Of a stretch of DNA of 64,000 nt, positions 17,825 through 25,813 are shown piece by piece. The translations under genes were made by a program, and so were the position numbers. The stretch covers positions 62,001 to 126,000 of the forward strand of contig NZ_CP064788.1 in assembly GCF_017094525.1 (NCBI RefSeq), read 5' to 3'. Positions within the stretch are counted from its first letter, which is position 1; every line of letters begins with the position of its first letter. Source of the stretch: Halapricum desulfuricans (GTDB lineage Archaea > Halobacteriota > Halobacteria > Halobacteriales > Haloarculaceae). The notes under the pieces are model-generated. The model had not been told where the DNA came from. It made no database searches and saw only the letters and a list, made by a program, of their open reading frames with translations.

Positions 17825-20023
17825 TCAGGCCGGCTCCTCGACGCTGGTGTTGCCACCGCCGCGACGGCCGCCCAGCGTGGTGAGCCACAGCACGGCCAGC
17901 CCGAAGTAGAACGCCAGCGCGATCGGAATCGCCACGAGCAACATCGTGAACATCCCGCTGGGGGTGACGAGCATGGCGAAGGTGAAGATTCCGATCGTCA
18001 CCTCTCGCCAGCGACTCCACATCGCCTCGAAGGAGACGAGCCCGCCGAAGTGAAACAGGAACATCGACACCGGGACCTCCGCCAGCAGGCCGATCCCGAT
18101 CGTCGTGTAGACGATCATCCAGGCGTAGTACTTGATCCGGTAGGCGATGATCATGTTCGCACCCAGCGCGTCCTGGGCCAGCCAGGAGATGATCGCCGGC
18201 GCGACCAGCGTATATCCGATGGCGCTGCCGATCCCGATCCCGACGAACAGCGACCCGCCCCAGACGAGCAACACGCGCTTGTCACCCGTGACCAGCCCCC
18301 GCTCCCGGAGTGCCGGCCAGGCGTAATACAGGATCAGCGGCAGCGTCACGAGCGCGGCGACTAGCGTACTGAACTTGATCTCGAAGATCAGGTGCTCGAC
18401 GGGGTGTAACGCGACCGGCTGGACCTGTTCGGCGCTCATCCCGGCTGGCAGCCGCGCGAGGAAGTCGGCGTTGATGTCCTTGATCCCGCGCTGGTAGAGA
18501 TAGAAGAACAGCCCGCCGAGCACGACCATGAACAGCCCGACGATCCGGAACGCCTTCGAGGTCAGCGAGTCCAGGATGAACGCGATGTCGTAGTAGTACC
18601 CACCGATGTCGTCTTCGGTCGTCTCCTCCTCGGTGAACGCGTCGACCATGCCCGCCGTCGTCTCGGTGACGACGTCCGAGTCCGCTTGCTCGTCGGGCGT
18701 CCCGCTTTCGCCGGCGTCGGCCGGCGCGTCTTCGCCGGCCGGTTCGGTCTCCGACTGGCCCGATCGCTCCTGAGCCTCGTCGAATTTCTCCAGCAGCGCC
18801 TCCGCACGTTCGGGCTCGTCGTCTTCCAGCGCCCCGGAGGCGATACCCATCAGTTCGTCCTCGCTCATCTCCTCGAACGGCTCCAGCGGGGCCGCCCGGA
18901 CGCCTGCAGCGTCGAGTTCGCTGACGTCCAGTTCGGCGGGATCACCGACGCTCGCGGCCGTTGCCGGATCGAGCGTCGTCAGCTCGCGGGCGATCGTCCG
19001 ATAGAAGACGACTAGTGCGACTACGGTCCCGATCGCCGTCCCCGCAAGAACCCCGACCGCCTGCCGGGAGAGGCCGGTCGATTCCGGCAGCGGCGTCAGC
19101 GTCGGCCACAGCGACGACGCACCGAACACGTCGTTCAGCGTCGCCAGTCCGCCGGTCGAGAAGAAGACGTACACCAGCAGAAACGCCAGCAGCGCCGTGC
19201 CCGCGATCCGGTTCCAGTTCCGTCTGGCTATCGCGGCGAACTCGAACTGTTCGCTGCTGCGCTTGACCGTCACGATGATCCGGGTGAACTTCAGACTGCC
19301 CGCATACAGCGCCACCAGCGGCGTCGCCCACATTAACTGGGTCAACGGGTCGGGCGGGGTGAACAGCGCCCCGCCGGCGTACAGCCCGACGATCGCGTGC
19401 TTCCAGTAATCACGGAACGTCTCGTAGGGGACGATCTCGGCGTACGCCAGCGTACTCATCACCAGCGGCAACTGGGCGGCGATCCCGAACGACAGCGACA
19501 ACAGCACGATGAACTCCATCCACTTGGTGATCGAATAGGTCGGTTCGAACCCGGAGTTGGTCGCCGTGCTGATGAGGAAATCGAACATCAGCGGGAAGAA
19601 AAACAGGTAGGCGTACGCGATGCCGAGCGCGAACAGCGTCAGGACGCCCCCGACCAGCAGCGCGAACTTCCACCTGGCCAGCGGCACCTTCGGGAGCCAG
19701 CCGCGCCGCCGGAGTTCGTCCCGCGAGAGATACAGCAGCACGGGCACAGAGACGATCGCACCGACGATCAGTCCGATCTTGAACTGCAGGAGAATGACTT
19801 CGAACGGAGTGATCGTGACGACCTCGGCCTGTTCGGTGATCAGATCCCGCTTGAGCGCGTCCCAGATGTAGTTCTGCAACGCCAGAATCGTCCCGACGAG
19901 CGTGATGACGAAGACGACGAAGACGACCTGCAAGTGCCGCTGCACTGTCTTGAGTGCCGCTCCGAGCGCTTCCCGACCGCCAGCGATCGTCCGACGGGTG
20001 TCTTCGTCGATTGCGCCGGCCAT
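17825..20023 (-). CDS. tatC2: TatCt, double-length TatC protein of the Tat translocase
   Basis: TatC binds twin-arginine signal peptides and, with TatA, moves folded proteins across the membrane. This 732-residue form consists of two fused TatC domains separated by an acidic linker, as known for haloarchaeal TatCt. The first domain begins around LQVVFVVFVITLVGTILALQ and contains FIVLLSLSFGIAAQLPLVM. The second follows VTETTAGMVDAFTEEE and contains IGIGLLAEVPVSMFLFHFGG. It is divergent from the single-domain tatC at 20155, 131 bases away. Confidence 0.94.
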   Translation of the reverse strand: MAGAIDEDTRRTIAGGREALGAALKTVQRHLQVVFVVFVITLVGTILALQNYIWDALKRDLITEQAEVVTITPFEVILLQFKIGLIVGAIVSVPVLLYLSRDELRRRGWLPKVPLARWKFALLVGGVLTLFALGIAYAYLFFFPLMFDFLISTATNSGFEPTYSITKWMEFIVLLSLSFGIAAQLPLVMSTLAYAEIVPYETFRDYWKHAIVGLYAGGALFTPPDPLTQLMWATPLVALYAGSLKFTRIIVTVKRSSEQFEFAAIARRNWNRIAGTALLAFLLVYVFFSTGGLATLNDVFGASSLWPTLTPLPESTGLSRQAVGVLAGTAIGTVVALVVFYRTIARELTTLDPATAASVGDPAELDVSELDAAGVRAAPLEPFEEMSEDELMGIASGALEDDEPERAEALLEKFDEAQERSGQSETEPAGEDAPADAGESGTPDEQADSDVVTETTAGMVDAFTEEETTEDDIGGYYYDIAFILDSLTSKAFRIVGLFMVVLGGLFFYLYQRGIKDINADFLARLPAGMSAEQVQPVALHPVEHLIFEIKFSTLVAALVTLPLILYYAWPALRERGLVTGDKRVLLVWGGSLFVGIGIGSAIGYTLVAPAIISWLAQDALGANMIIAYRIKYYAWMIVYTTIGIGLLAEVPVSMFLFHFGGLVSFEAMWSRWREVTIGIFTFAMLVTPSGMFTMLLVAIPIALAFYFGLAVLWLTTLGGRRGGGNTSVEEPA

Positions 20024-20154
20024 AGCTCTTCGGGAACGTTTGCCGACTCGTTGTTATCAATTTATTCATCGACGACGAGTACCGCCGGACTCGTCCCCGG
20101 TTCGCTGTGCAGAAAAGAAGGCTTACAATAGCCGGGGACAAACCGCCGCCCACT

Positions 20155-21507
20155 ATGGGCGAGGGCGAAACGAGCGGTGCGGACGTCCCCGGTGAGGAGC
20201 CGACGCCGCCGTCCGAGCCCTACGACTCCGACCCGCGAGCGTACGAGCCCGAACCCGATCAGCCGGGCAGTCTCGAGGGAGCACCCGACGACGAGGAACT
20301 CCCGCTGACCGCGCACATCGAGGAGATGTTCAGTCGGCTGCTTCGCGTGCTCGTCGTGATGGCCGTCGTCAGCGGTATCGTCTTTCCGTTCTCGGAGTGG
20401 CTCATCAACTTCCTGTGGTACTCGTATATCGGTCCGGCGTCGGCCGACGTGTGTACGCAGGCCGCCGACGTGGCCCAGAGCAGTGCCTGTCCCCGGGTGT
20501 ACCACCCGCTCGGGCTCATCCTTGCGCGGCTGAAGGTCGCGACGCTCGCGGGCTTTGTCGCCGCACTGCCGGTGCTCGTCTACGAGAGCTACCTGTTCAT
20601 GCGCCCGGGTCTGTACCCTCACGAGCGCCGGTACTACCTGGCTTCGGTGCCGACGAGCCTGCTTCTGGCGTTCGTCGGGCTCCTGTTCGCCCATATCATC
20701 GTCCTCCCGGCGATCTTCACGTACTTCCTGTTCTACTCGGAGGGGGCCGCCGAGATCGCGTTCAGCCTCGGTCAGACGTTCGAACTGATGGTGTTGATGC
20801 TCGGCTTTTTCGCCTTCGTCTTCCAGATCCCGCTTTTCATCATGCTCGCGATCATGATGGGCGTCACTTCCCGGCGCTGGCTGGCCGACAAGCGGCTGTA
20901 CTTCTGGGCCGGCTTCGCGACGGTGGCGTTCATCTTCAACCCCGACCCGACCGGGATGGCACCGTTCATCGTCACGGCCACGATGATCGTGCTGTTCGAG
21001 GGCACGCTCGCACTGCTGTACTGGACCGGCGACGGCTCGCTCGCGCCGACGCTTGAGAATGCTACGGCCGCCCGGCCGTACGTCTGGGGGACGACCGCGC
21101 TCGTCGGCTACCTGCTCAGTTCGTTCCCGATGCCTGGCAGCTACTTCGGCGCGATCCCGGCTTCGGTTTTCGATGCGCTCGACAGCATCGGGGTACTCGG
21201 CTACCTCCCGGTGCTCGTCGCACTCGCGATCGTCGGCCTCTTCGAGGGGACGCTGTTCGCGCTCAAGCGGCGGGCGACTCGGCGCAGCTTCCGCGCGTAC
21301 CTGCGACTCCGCAGCGTCCGGATTCCCGTCCTGCTCGGCGCGATCGCGCTCGGTTACTTCGCCAATCCCGACCCGCCGCTGGTCAGCGAGGCCGAATCGA
21401 TCGCGCTTCCCACGGTCGAGGTCGCAGCGATCGTCGTCTCGGTGATCGGGCTGTACGAACTCGGACTGGCGATCTGGCGCTGGCGACGACCTGATCGCCG
21501 GTCGTGA
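20155..21507 (+). CDS. tatC1: TatCo, single TatC domain protein with long C-terminal extension
   Basis: This 450-residue protein has an acidic N-terminal leader of about 50 residues, then a TatC domain starting LTAHIEEMFSRLLRVLVVM, with YESYLFMRPGLYPHERRYYL and GFFAFVFQIPLFIMLAIMMGV. After the six TatC helices there are further hydrophobic segments to the C-terminus (YVWGTTALVGYLLSSFPM, VPLLGAIALGYF-like). ATG 20155 is chosen because the upstream extension is basic and lies in the promoter. It is divergent from tatCt; haloarchaea export much of their secretome through Tat and need both. Confidence 0.93.
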   Translation: MGEGETSGADVPGEEPTPPSEPYDSDPRAYEPEPDQPGSLEGAPDDEELPLTAHIEEMFSRLLRVLVVMAVVSGIVFPFSEWLINFLWYSYIGPASADVCTQAADVAQSSACPRVYHPLGLILARLKVATLAGFVAALPVLVYESYLFMRPGLYPHERRYYLASVPTSLLLAFVGLLFAHIIVLPAIFTYFLFYSEGAAEIAFSLGQTFELMVLMLGFFAFVFQIPLFIMLAIMMGVTSRRWLADKRLYFWAGFATVAFIFNPDPTGMAPFIVTATMIVLFEGTLALLYWTGDGSLAPTLENATAARPYVWGTTALVGYLLSSFPMPGSYFGAIPASVFDALDSIGVLGYLPVLVALAIVGLFEGTLFALKRRATRRSFRAYLRLRSVRIPVLLGAIALGYFANPDPPLVSEAESIALPTVEVAAIVVSVIGLYELGLAIWRWRRPDRRS

Positions 21508-21529
21508 CAAAATAACTAGACTGGTCTCG

Positions 21530-21742
21530 TCAGACTGTCAGTACGCTCTTCTCTCGGGCCAGCTTGAATCCGGCGTACAGCGCCACGAGTCCGATCGCGG
21601 CCATCCACAGCCCGACCGCCGTCTCGCCGCCCGAGATCGTCTCCATGCTCGCCGTCTCGGCGAGGACGCCCACGACGGTCAGTCCGCCGGCGAGAACCGT
21701 GTACAACAGCTCCGGTACCGTCTCGGTGATACTTTCGATCAT
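21530..21742 (-). CDS. small two-helix membrane protein
   Basis: The 70-residue protein starts MIESITETVPELLYTVLAGG and has two hydrophobic helices (TVLAGGLTVVGVLA and AVGLWMAAIGLVALYAGF) and a short basic end. ATG 21742 is chosen over 21766 because GGGGGAGGA lies 7 bases before it, a strong Shine-Dalgarno sequence of the kind haloarchaea use only on leadered mRNAs. Function unknown. It is convergent with tatC1. Confidence 0.65.
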   Translation of the reverse strand: MIESITETVPELLYTVLAGGLTVVGVLAETASMETISGGETAVGLWMAAIGLVALYAGFKLAREKSVLTV

Positions 21743-21835
21743 ATTCAGTCCTCCCCCAGTGGTCATTATCACTCTTTCCATCTCGTCGCCCGCGGAGTAG
21801 AAACACTTTTGAGGGTTTCTCGTCGCCGAACGAGT

Positions 21836-22063
21836 ATGGGACGATACGGAGACCTCGACTACTCGAAACTGACCCGGCGCGGATTCGCCCTCGGCGTCGG
21901 CCTGCTCGTCGTCGGCCTGCTCGGGGAAGCCCTCGGGCCCGCCGTCGTCGGATCGATGCCCGCATGGGGACACACGCTGTTTCTCGACCTCGAAATCCTG
22001 GGTATCGTTGTCGGACTGTTCGCGCCGCTGACGTTCGGTATTGCGCTGCCGCTGACCGAGTGA
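21836..22063 (+). CDS. small haloarchaeal membrane protein
   Basis: The 75-residue protein begins MGRYGDLDYSKLTRRGFALG and has two hydrophobic helices with acidic termini. The sequence has the look of a conserved haloarchaeal family of unknown function, but I cannot name it with certainty. A T-rich box (ACACTTTTGAG) sits about 30 bases before ATG 21836. It is divergent from the small membrane protein gene at 21530-21742. Confidence 0.75.
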   Translation: MGRYGDLDYSKLTRRGFALGVGLLVVGLLGEALGPAVVGSMPAWGHTLFLDLEILGIVVGLFAPLTFGIALPLTE

Positions 22064-22144
22064 CTGACGCTCGGCCGTTCGTCCGCTCGGGGCGGCAGTC
22101 ACCCACGCCGAACCATTATTTTGCTCGCCCTCACAGACATGCAC

Positions 22145-22570
22145 ATGAGCGAGGACTGCATCTTCTGTGGTATCGTCGACGGCGAGATCCCCGGCCGAAC
22201 CGTTTACGAGGACGACGCGGCGCTGGCGTTTCTCGACGCCAACCCCCTGACGATGGGACACACGCTGGTCGTCCCGAAAACTCACTACGAGCGCCTCGAG
22301 GACATCCCCGCCGGGGAGGCGACTGACTTCTACGCGGCGTTGCACGAGGTCGTCCCCGCGGTTGAGGACGCCGTGGACGCGCCTGCCGCCACCGTCGCGT
22401 TCAACAACGGCGAGGCCGCCGGCCAGGAGGTGCCGCACGTCCACGCCCACGTGATCCCGCGCTCGGAGGGCGACGGGGCCGGGCCGATCCACGTGCTCTT
22501 CGAGTCCCGACTCGACCCCACGGACCCGGAACTCGACGACGTCGCCGACGCGATCGCCGACCGGCTCTGA
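22145..22570 (+). CDS. HIT-family nucleotide hydrolase
   Basis: Histidine-triad proteins hydrolyse AMP-lysine-type or dinucleoside polyphosphate substrates. The 141-residue protein has the N-terminal zinc-type pair CIFCGI, the strand DDAALAFLDANPLTMGHTLV, and the triad VPHVHAHVIPR. A TATA-like CATTATTTTG lies about 30 bases before ATG 22145; the ATG two codons upstream is possible. An inverted-repeat element begins 5 bases after its stop. Confidence 0.92.
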   Translation: MSEDCIFCGIVDGEIPGRTVYEDDAALAFLDANPLTMGHTLVVPKTHYERLEDIPAGEATDFYAALHEVVPAVEDAVDAPAATVAFNNGEAAGQEVPHVHAHVIPRSEGDGAGPIHVLFESRLDPTDPELDDVADAIADRL

Positions 22571-22575
22571 CTGAG

Positions 22576-22653
22576 AGTGACCGTTGTACCGATTTGCCGG
22601 TACAGCCGCACGACGGCGTGCGTCCGATCCGGGACAGACGTATAGCGGTCACT
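22576..22653. repeat. 78-bp inverted-repeat element, family A, copy 2
   Basis: The element begins AGTGACCGTTGTA and ends AGCGGTCACT. Reverse-complemented it aligns without gaps to 17746-17823. It starts 5 bases after the stop of the HIT gene and ends 69 bases before the TFB start, upstream of the TFB TATA box. Confidence 0.8.
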
Positions 22654-22722
22654 TTGAGAGTGTGTCCCCTGTCGACACACCGCTACCGAGACTTAAGTAG
22701 ATCCTTCGACCGAATCAGACTG

Positions 22723-23577
22723 ATGCACGCGAGCGGTGAGCAGCTGTGCCCGGAGTGTCGGGGGACACTCCGGACGGGGGAACAGGAGACGGTCTGTACC
22801 GACTGCGGGCTCGTCGTCGAGACCGACCGGATCGACCGCGGGCCGGAGTGGCGGTCGTTCGACGAGGACGAGCGCGACCGCACGGGCGCGCCATTGACGC
22901 CCGCCCGTCACGACATGGGCCTCTCGACCGAGATCGGTCGCGACCGCAACGCACCGGCGAAAAAGCGACGCCGATTTGCGCGGCTTCGCACCCAGCACCA
23001 CCGGGCGAACGCGCCCTCAAAAGTCGCGCGAAACCGCCGGGAGGCGTTCATCGAGATCCGGCGGATGGTCGGCCGGTTATCGCTGCCCGACCCGATCCGC
23101 GACCGGGCGTGTGTCCTCTTCGCCAGCGCCCAGGAGGACGATCTCCTCCGCGGGCGCTCGATCGAGGGGATCGCAACGGCGGCGCTGTACGCGATCTGTC
23201 GGATCGCGGGCGTCTCACGAACGCTCGCGGAGGTCGCGGCGGTCTCGCGGGTCGATCGCGGCCGGCTCAAGAACTGCTACGGCGTGCTCAACCGCGCGTT
23301 CGACCTCGAGACCGGGCCGATCGATCCCGCGGAGTACCTGCCGCGGTTCGCGAGCGAACTCGGTCTCGAAACCAATGTCGAACGGCGGGCGCGCGAACTG
23401 GCCGCCCGGGCCGCCGACGAGGGGATCACGAGCGGACGCAACCCGGCCGGGGTGGCCGCGGCTTGCCTGTACACGGCCGCCCGCGAGTCGGACGTCTCGC
23501 TCACTCAGCGCGAGGCCGCCGACGTGGCCGACGTCGCGGCGGCGACGCTCAGAGACACCTACCACCAGTTGCGGTGA
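22723..23577 (+). CDS. tfb: transcription initiation factor TFB
   Basis: TFB, the archaeal TFIIB, bridges TBP-bound promoters and RNA polymerase. The 284-residue protein has an N-terminal zinc ribbon (CPEC...CTDC), a B-finger/linker region rich in basic residues (KKRRRFARLRTQHH), and two cyclin repeats (starting near IEIRRMVGRLSLPDPI and YLPRFASELGLETN). It is somewhat shorter than the usual 310-320 residues. ATG 22723 is supported by ACTTAAGTA about 25-32 bases upstream. Haloarchaea carry several TFBs with different promoter preferences, so this may be an alternative one. Confidence 0.92.
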   Translation: MHASGEQLCPECRGTLRTGEQETVCTDCGLVVETDRIDRGPEWRSFDEDERDRTGAPLTPARHDMGLSTEIGRDRNAPAKKRRRFARLRTQHHRANAPSKVARNRREAFIEIRRMVGRLSLPDPIRDRACVLFASAQEDDLLRGRSIEGIATAALYAICRIAGVSRTLAEVAAVSRVDRGRLKNCYGVLNRAFDLETGPIDPAEYLPRFASELGLETNVERRARELAARAADEGITSGRNPAGVAAACLYTAARESDVSLTQREAADVADVAAATLRDTYHQLR

Positions 23578-23701
23578 CGCGGCCCACGAGACACCCGCTC
23601 CTTCGGGGGCGTACTTTCGCGCCCGCCACCGCGGGGGTGTGTCACAGTGGACGCTCGGCGTCTGCGGTGCGTTTAACTCGCCTGCCCTAGAACGACGGGG
23701 C

Positions 23702-23794
23702 ATGAGCACAGCGACGAAAATCGTTCTCGGAACCGTCGGGCTGTCGGCACTGCTGGCCGTCGCCCTGATCGTCAACACCGCCCTGGCAGCCTGA
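23702..23794 (+). CDS. 30-residue single-helix membrane microprotein
   Basis: The frame reads MSTATKIVLGTVGLSALLAV followed by ALIVNTALAA, a single transmembrane helix with one Lys at its N-terminal side. GCGTTTAAC about 30 bases upstream of the ATG resembles a TATA box, which argues that this ATG is a transcription-linked start. Its TGA overlaps the ATG of the next gene (TGATG), so it would be translated first and couple to it. Function unknown. Confidence 0.55.
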   Translation: MSTATKIVLGTVGLSALLAVALIVNTALAA

Positions 23795-24570
23795 TGTTCG
23801 CCGAACGATCGCTTCCCGACGCCGTCGATCGTATCCGCGCCACTCACGCACCCGACGCGCTCGTGCTGGACGTCGAGCGGGACTTCGAGACGCTCCCGCC
23901 GGCGAGCGCCGAACAGCTCGGGCTGTTCGTCGATTCGCTGGACCCGGTGAGCTATCCCCGCTCGTGGCTGCCGGCCGACGCTCCGGAACTGCTCGTCGAA
24001 TACGCCAGCGACACGTTCACCGTCGGCGCACCGGGCGACGGCGGTGTCGCCTGGACGCGCCAGACCGACCCGCCCGTGGTGCTGGTCAAGCCGCGGCTGT
24101 CGGGCTCGCCGGAGGCGTTCGTTCAGTTCCTGCTCGCCGAAGCGCTGGTGCAGGTCGGACTCGACGTGCCCGAGCAGTTCCTCGGCTTCTTCGAGGACGG
24201 CTACCGCGAGTTCGCGTCGGCCGTCGCCGGACGGCTCGACCCCGCCGACACCTACCAGCTCGCGGCCGCGCTCTACGAGGGGTATCTCGGCTTGCACACC
24301 CGACCCGTCTTCGCCGACTGGGCCGACGGACACGCACGGCTCCACGACGCCTGGGTCGACGCCGGCGAGCGTCTCCAGCCGCGGCTGTCCTCGCTGACTT
24401 CGGATGTCGCAAGCGGCCGGACTAACTTCGGTGACGCCGCCGAACTGGCCTGCAGCGCGATCAAACACGACCTCGAGCTGCCGACGCCGTTCGGGGCGCT
24501 GAACACCAGTGCCTACCGCGAGCACGGGGCCGACTACGCGCTGAAGTGGGCCGAAAAGACGCTGGAGTGA
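23794..24570 (+). CDS. conserved-looking haloarchaeal protein of unknown function
   Basis: I do not recognise a named domain. The 258-residue protein is acidic and soluble-looking, with segments such as APDALVLDVERDFETLPP, DPVSYPRSWLPADAPELLVEY and FGDAAELACSAIKHDLELP. It is coupled by a TGATG overlap to the 30-residue microprotein before it. Directly after its stop begins a degraded P-type ATPase. Confidence 0.6.
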   Translation: MFAERSLPDAVDRIRATHAPDALVLDVERDFETLPPASAEQLGLFVDSLDPVSYPRSWLPADAPELLVEYASDTFTVGAPGDGGVAWTRQTDPPVVLVKPRLSGSPEAFVQFLLAEALVQVGLDVPEQFLGFFEDGYREFASAVAGRLDPADTYQLAAALYEGYLGLHTRPVFADWADGHARLHDAWVDAGERLQPRLSSLTSDVASGRTNFGDAAELACSAIKHDLELPTPFGALNTSAYREHGADYALKWAEKTLE

Positions 24571-24574
24571 CGGG

Positions 24575-25744
24575 AACCTGACGGATACCGAGGAGCCGAG
24601 CGGACTGACGTTCCTGGGGTTCGCGGGCCTGATCGATCCGCCGCGAGCGGGCGTCTCGGAGGCGATCGAGGCGTGCTCTCGTGCCGGCATCGACGTCAAG
24701 ATGGTCACCGGGGATCACGCCGCGACTGCGAGAGCCATCTCCGAACAGGTCGGGATCGACTCCGACCGCGTGCTCACGGGCGAGGTGGTGGCTTCGCTCT
24801 CCGACGACGAACTGACTGCACGCCTCCGGGAGACGGCCGTCTTCGCTCGCATCACCCCGGCGCAGAAACTCCGGATCGTCTCGTTACTCCAGGCCGACGG
24901 CGAGATCGTGGCCGTCACCGGAGACGGGGTGAACGACGCACCGGCGCTGAAGGCTGCTCACATCGGTGCTGCGATGGGGATATCCGGCACTGACGTCGCG
25001 AAGGAGGCCAGCGAGATGGTCCTCACGGACGATAATTTCGCCACGGTGTACGCCGCCGTCGAAGAGGGCCGGACCGTCTTCTCGAACATCCGCAAGGCGA
25101 CGATGTTCCTCCTCGCGACCGGCGTCGCGCTCGTGCTGGCGATTCTCGCTGCATTCTCCCTCGCCGTCGCGGGCGTGCTTCCGCGCGGCGAGACCGGGCT
25201 CTTCCCGCTGCTGCTCTTGCCTGCACAGGCGCTGTGGCTGAACGTCGTCAACAACGGCATTCAGGACGTCGCGCTCGCGTTCGAGCCGGGCGAGCGCGAA
25301 CAGTTCGAACGGCCACCCCATCGGCACGACGAGGGGTTGCTCTCGCAGCAGCTCCTCGAGCGAACCGTCATCGTCGGGGTCTGGCTCGCGGCCCTCGCAC
25401 TCGCCGTCTTCTGGTACGAGTTCACGAACGGGGCGGCGCTCGGATACGCCCAGACGGCCGCCCTGTCGACGATGGTCGTGTCGATGGCGCTGTTTCTCGG
25501 GACGTGTCGCTCCGAGTCGCGCTCCGTGCTCGAGAAGAGCCCGGTCTCGAATCCGCTCCTCTTCGCCGGGACGCTCACGGCACTGGCCGTGCATCTGCTC
25601 GCGATCCACGCCGCCCCGACGCAACTACTGCTCGGTGTCGAGCCGATCGCGGTCGACACGTGGATCCGCATCCTCGTTCTGTCACCGACAGTGGTACTTG
25701 TCGCCGAAACGCACAAGCGCTGGCGCACGTCCTCCCGGCCGTGA
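24575..25744 (+). pseudogene. C-terminal half of a P2-type cation-transporting ATPase
   Basis: Homology begins right after the previous stop (NLTDTEEPSGLTFLGFAGL) and runs to residue-level conservation typical of P-type ATPases: MVTGDHAATARAI, TGDGVNDAPALKAAHIGAAM, and the C-terminal membrane domain with ALWLNVVNNGIQDVALAFEP. The N-terminal membrane segments, actuator domain and the phosphorylated DKTGT motif are absent, and there is no start with upstream homology; the first ATG is at 24701. It cannot work as a pump. The break against the preceding gene is abrupt, suggesting deletion. Confidence 0.85.
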
Positions 25745-25813
25745 CAGCGACGGGTCACGTCCGGACCCGGAGTTCTCCGTAAGCACTATGCCCGCAGCCA
25801 CCTCGGTTCCGGT

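Noticed and set aside
20062-21510. A 482-codon open frame antisense to tatC1
   Set aside because: It is a charge-biased shadow of the TatC membrane gene with no start signal or motifs.
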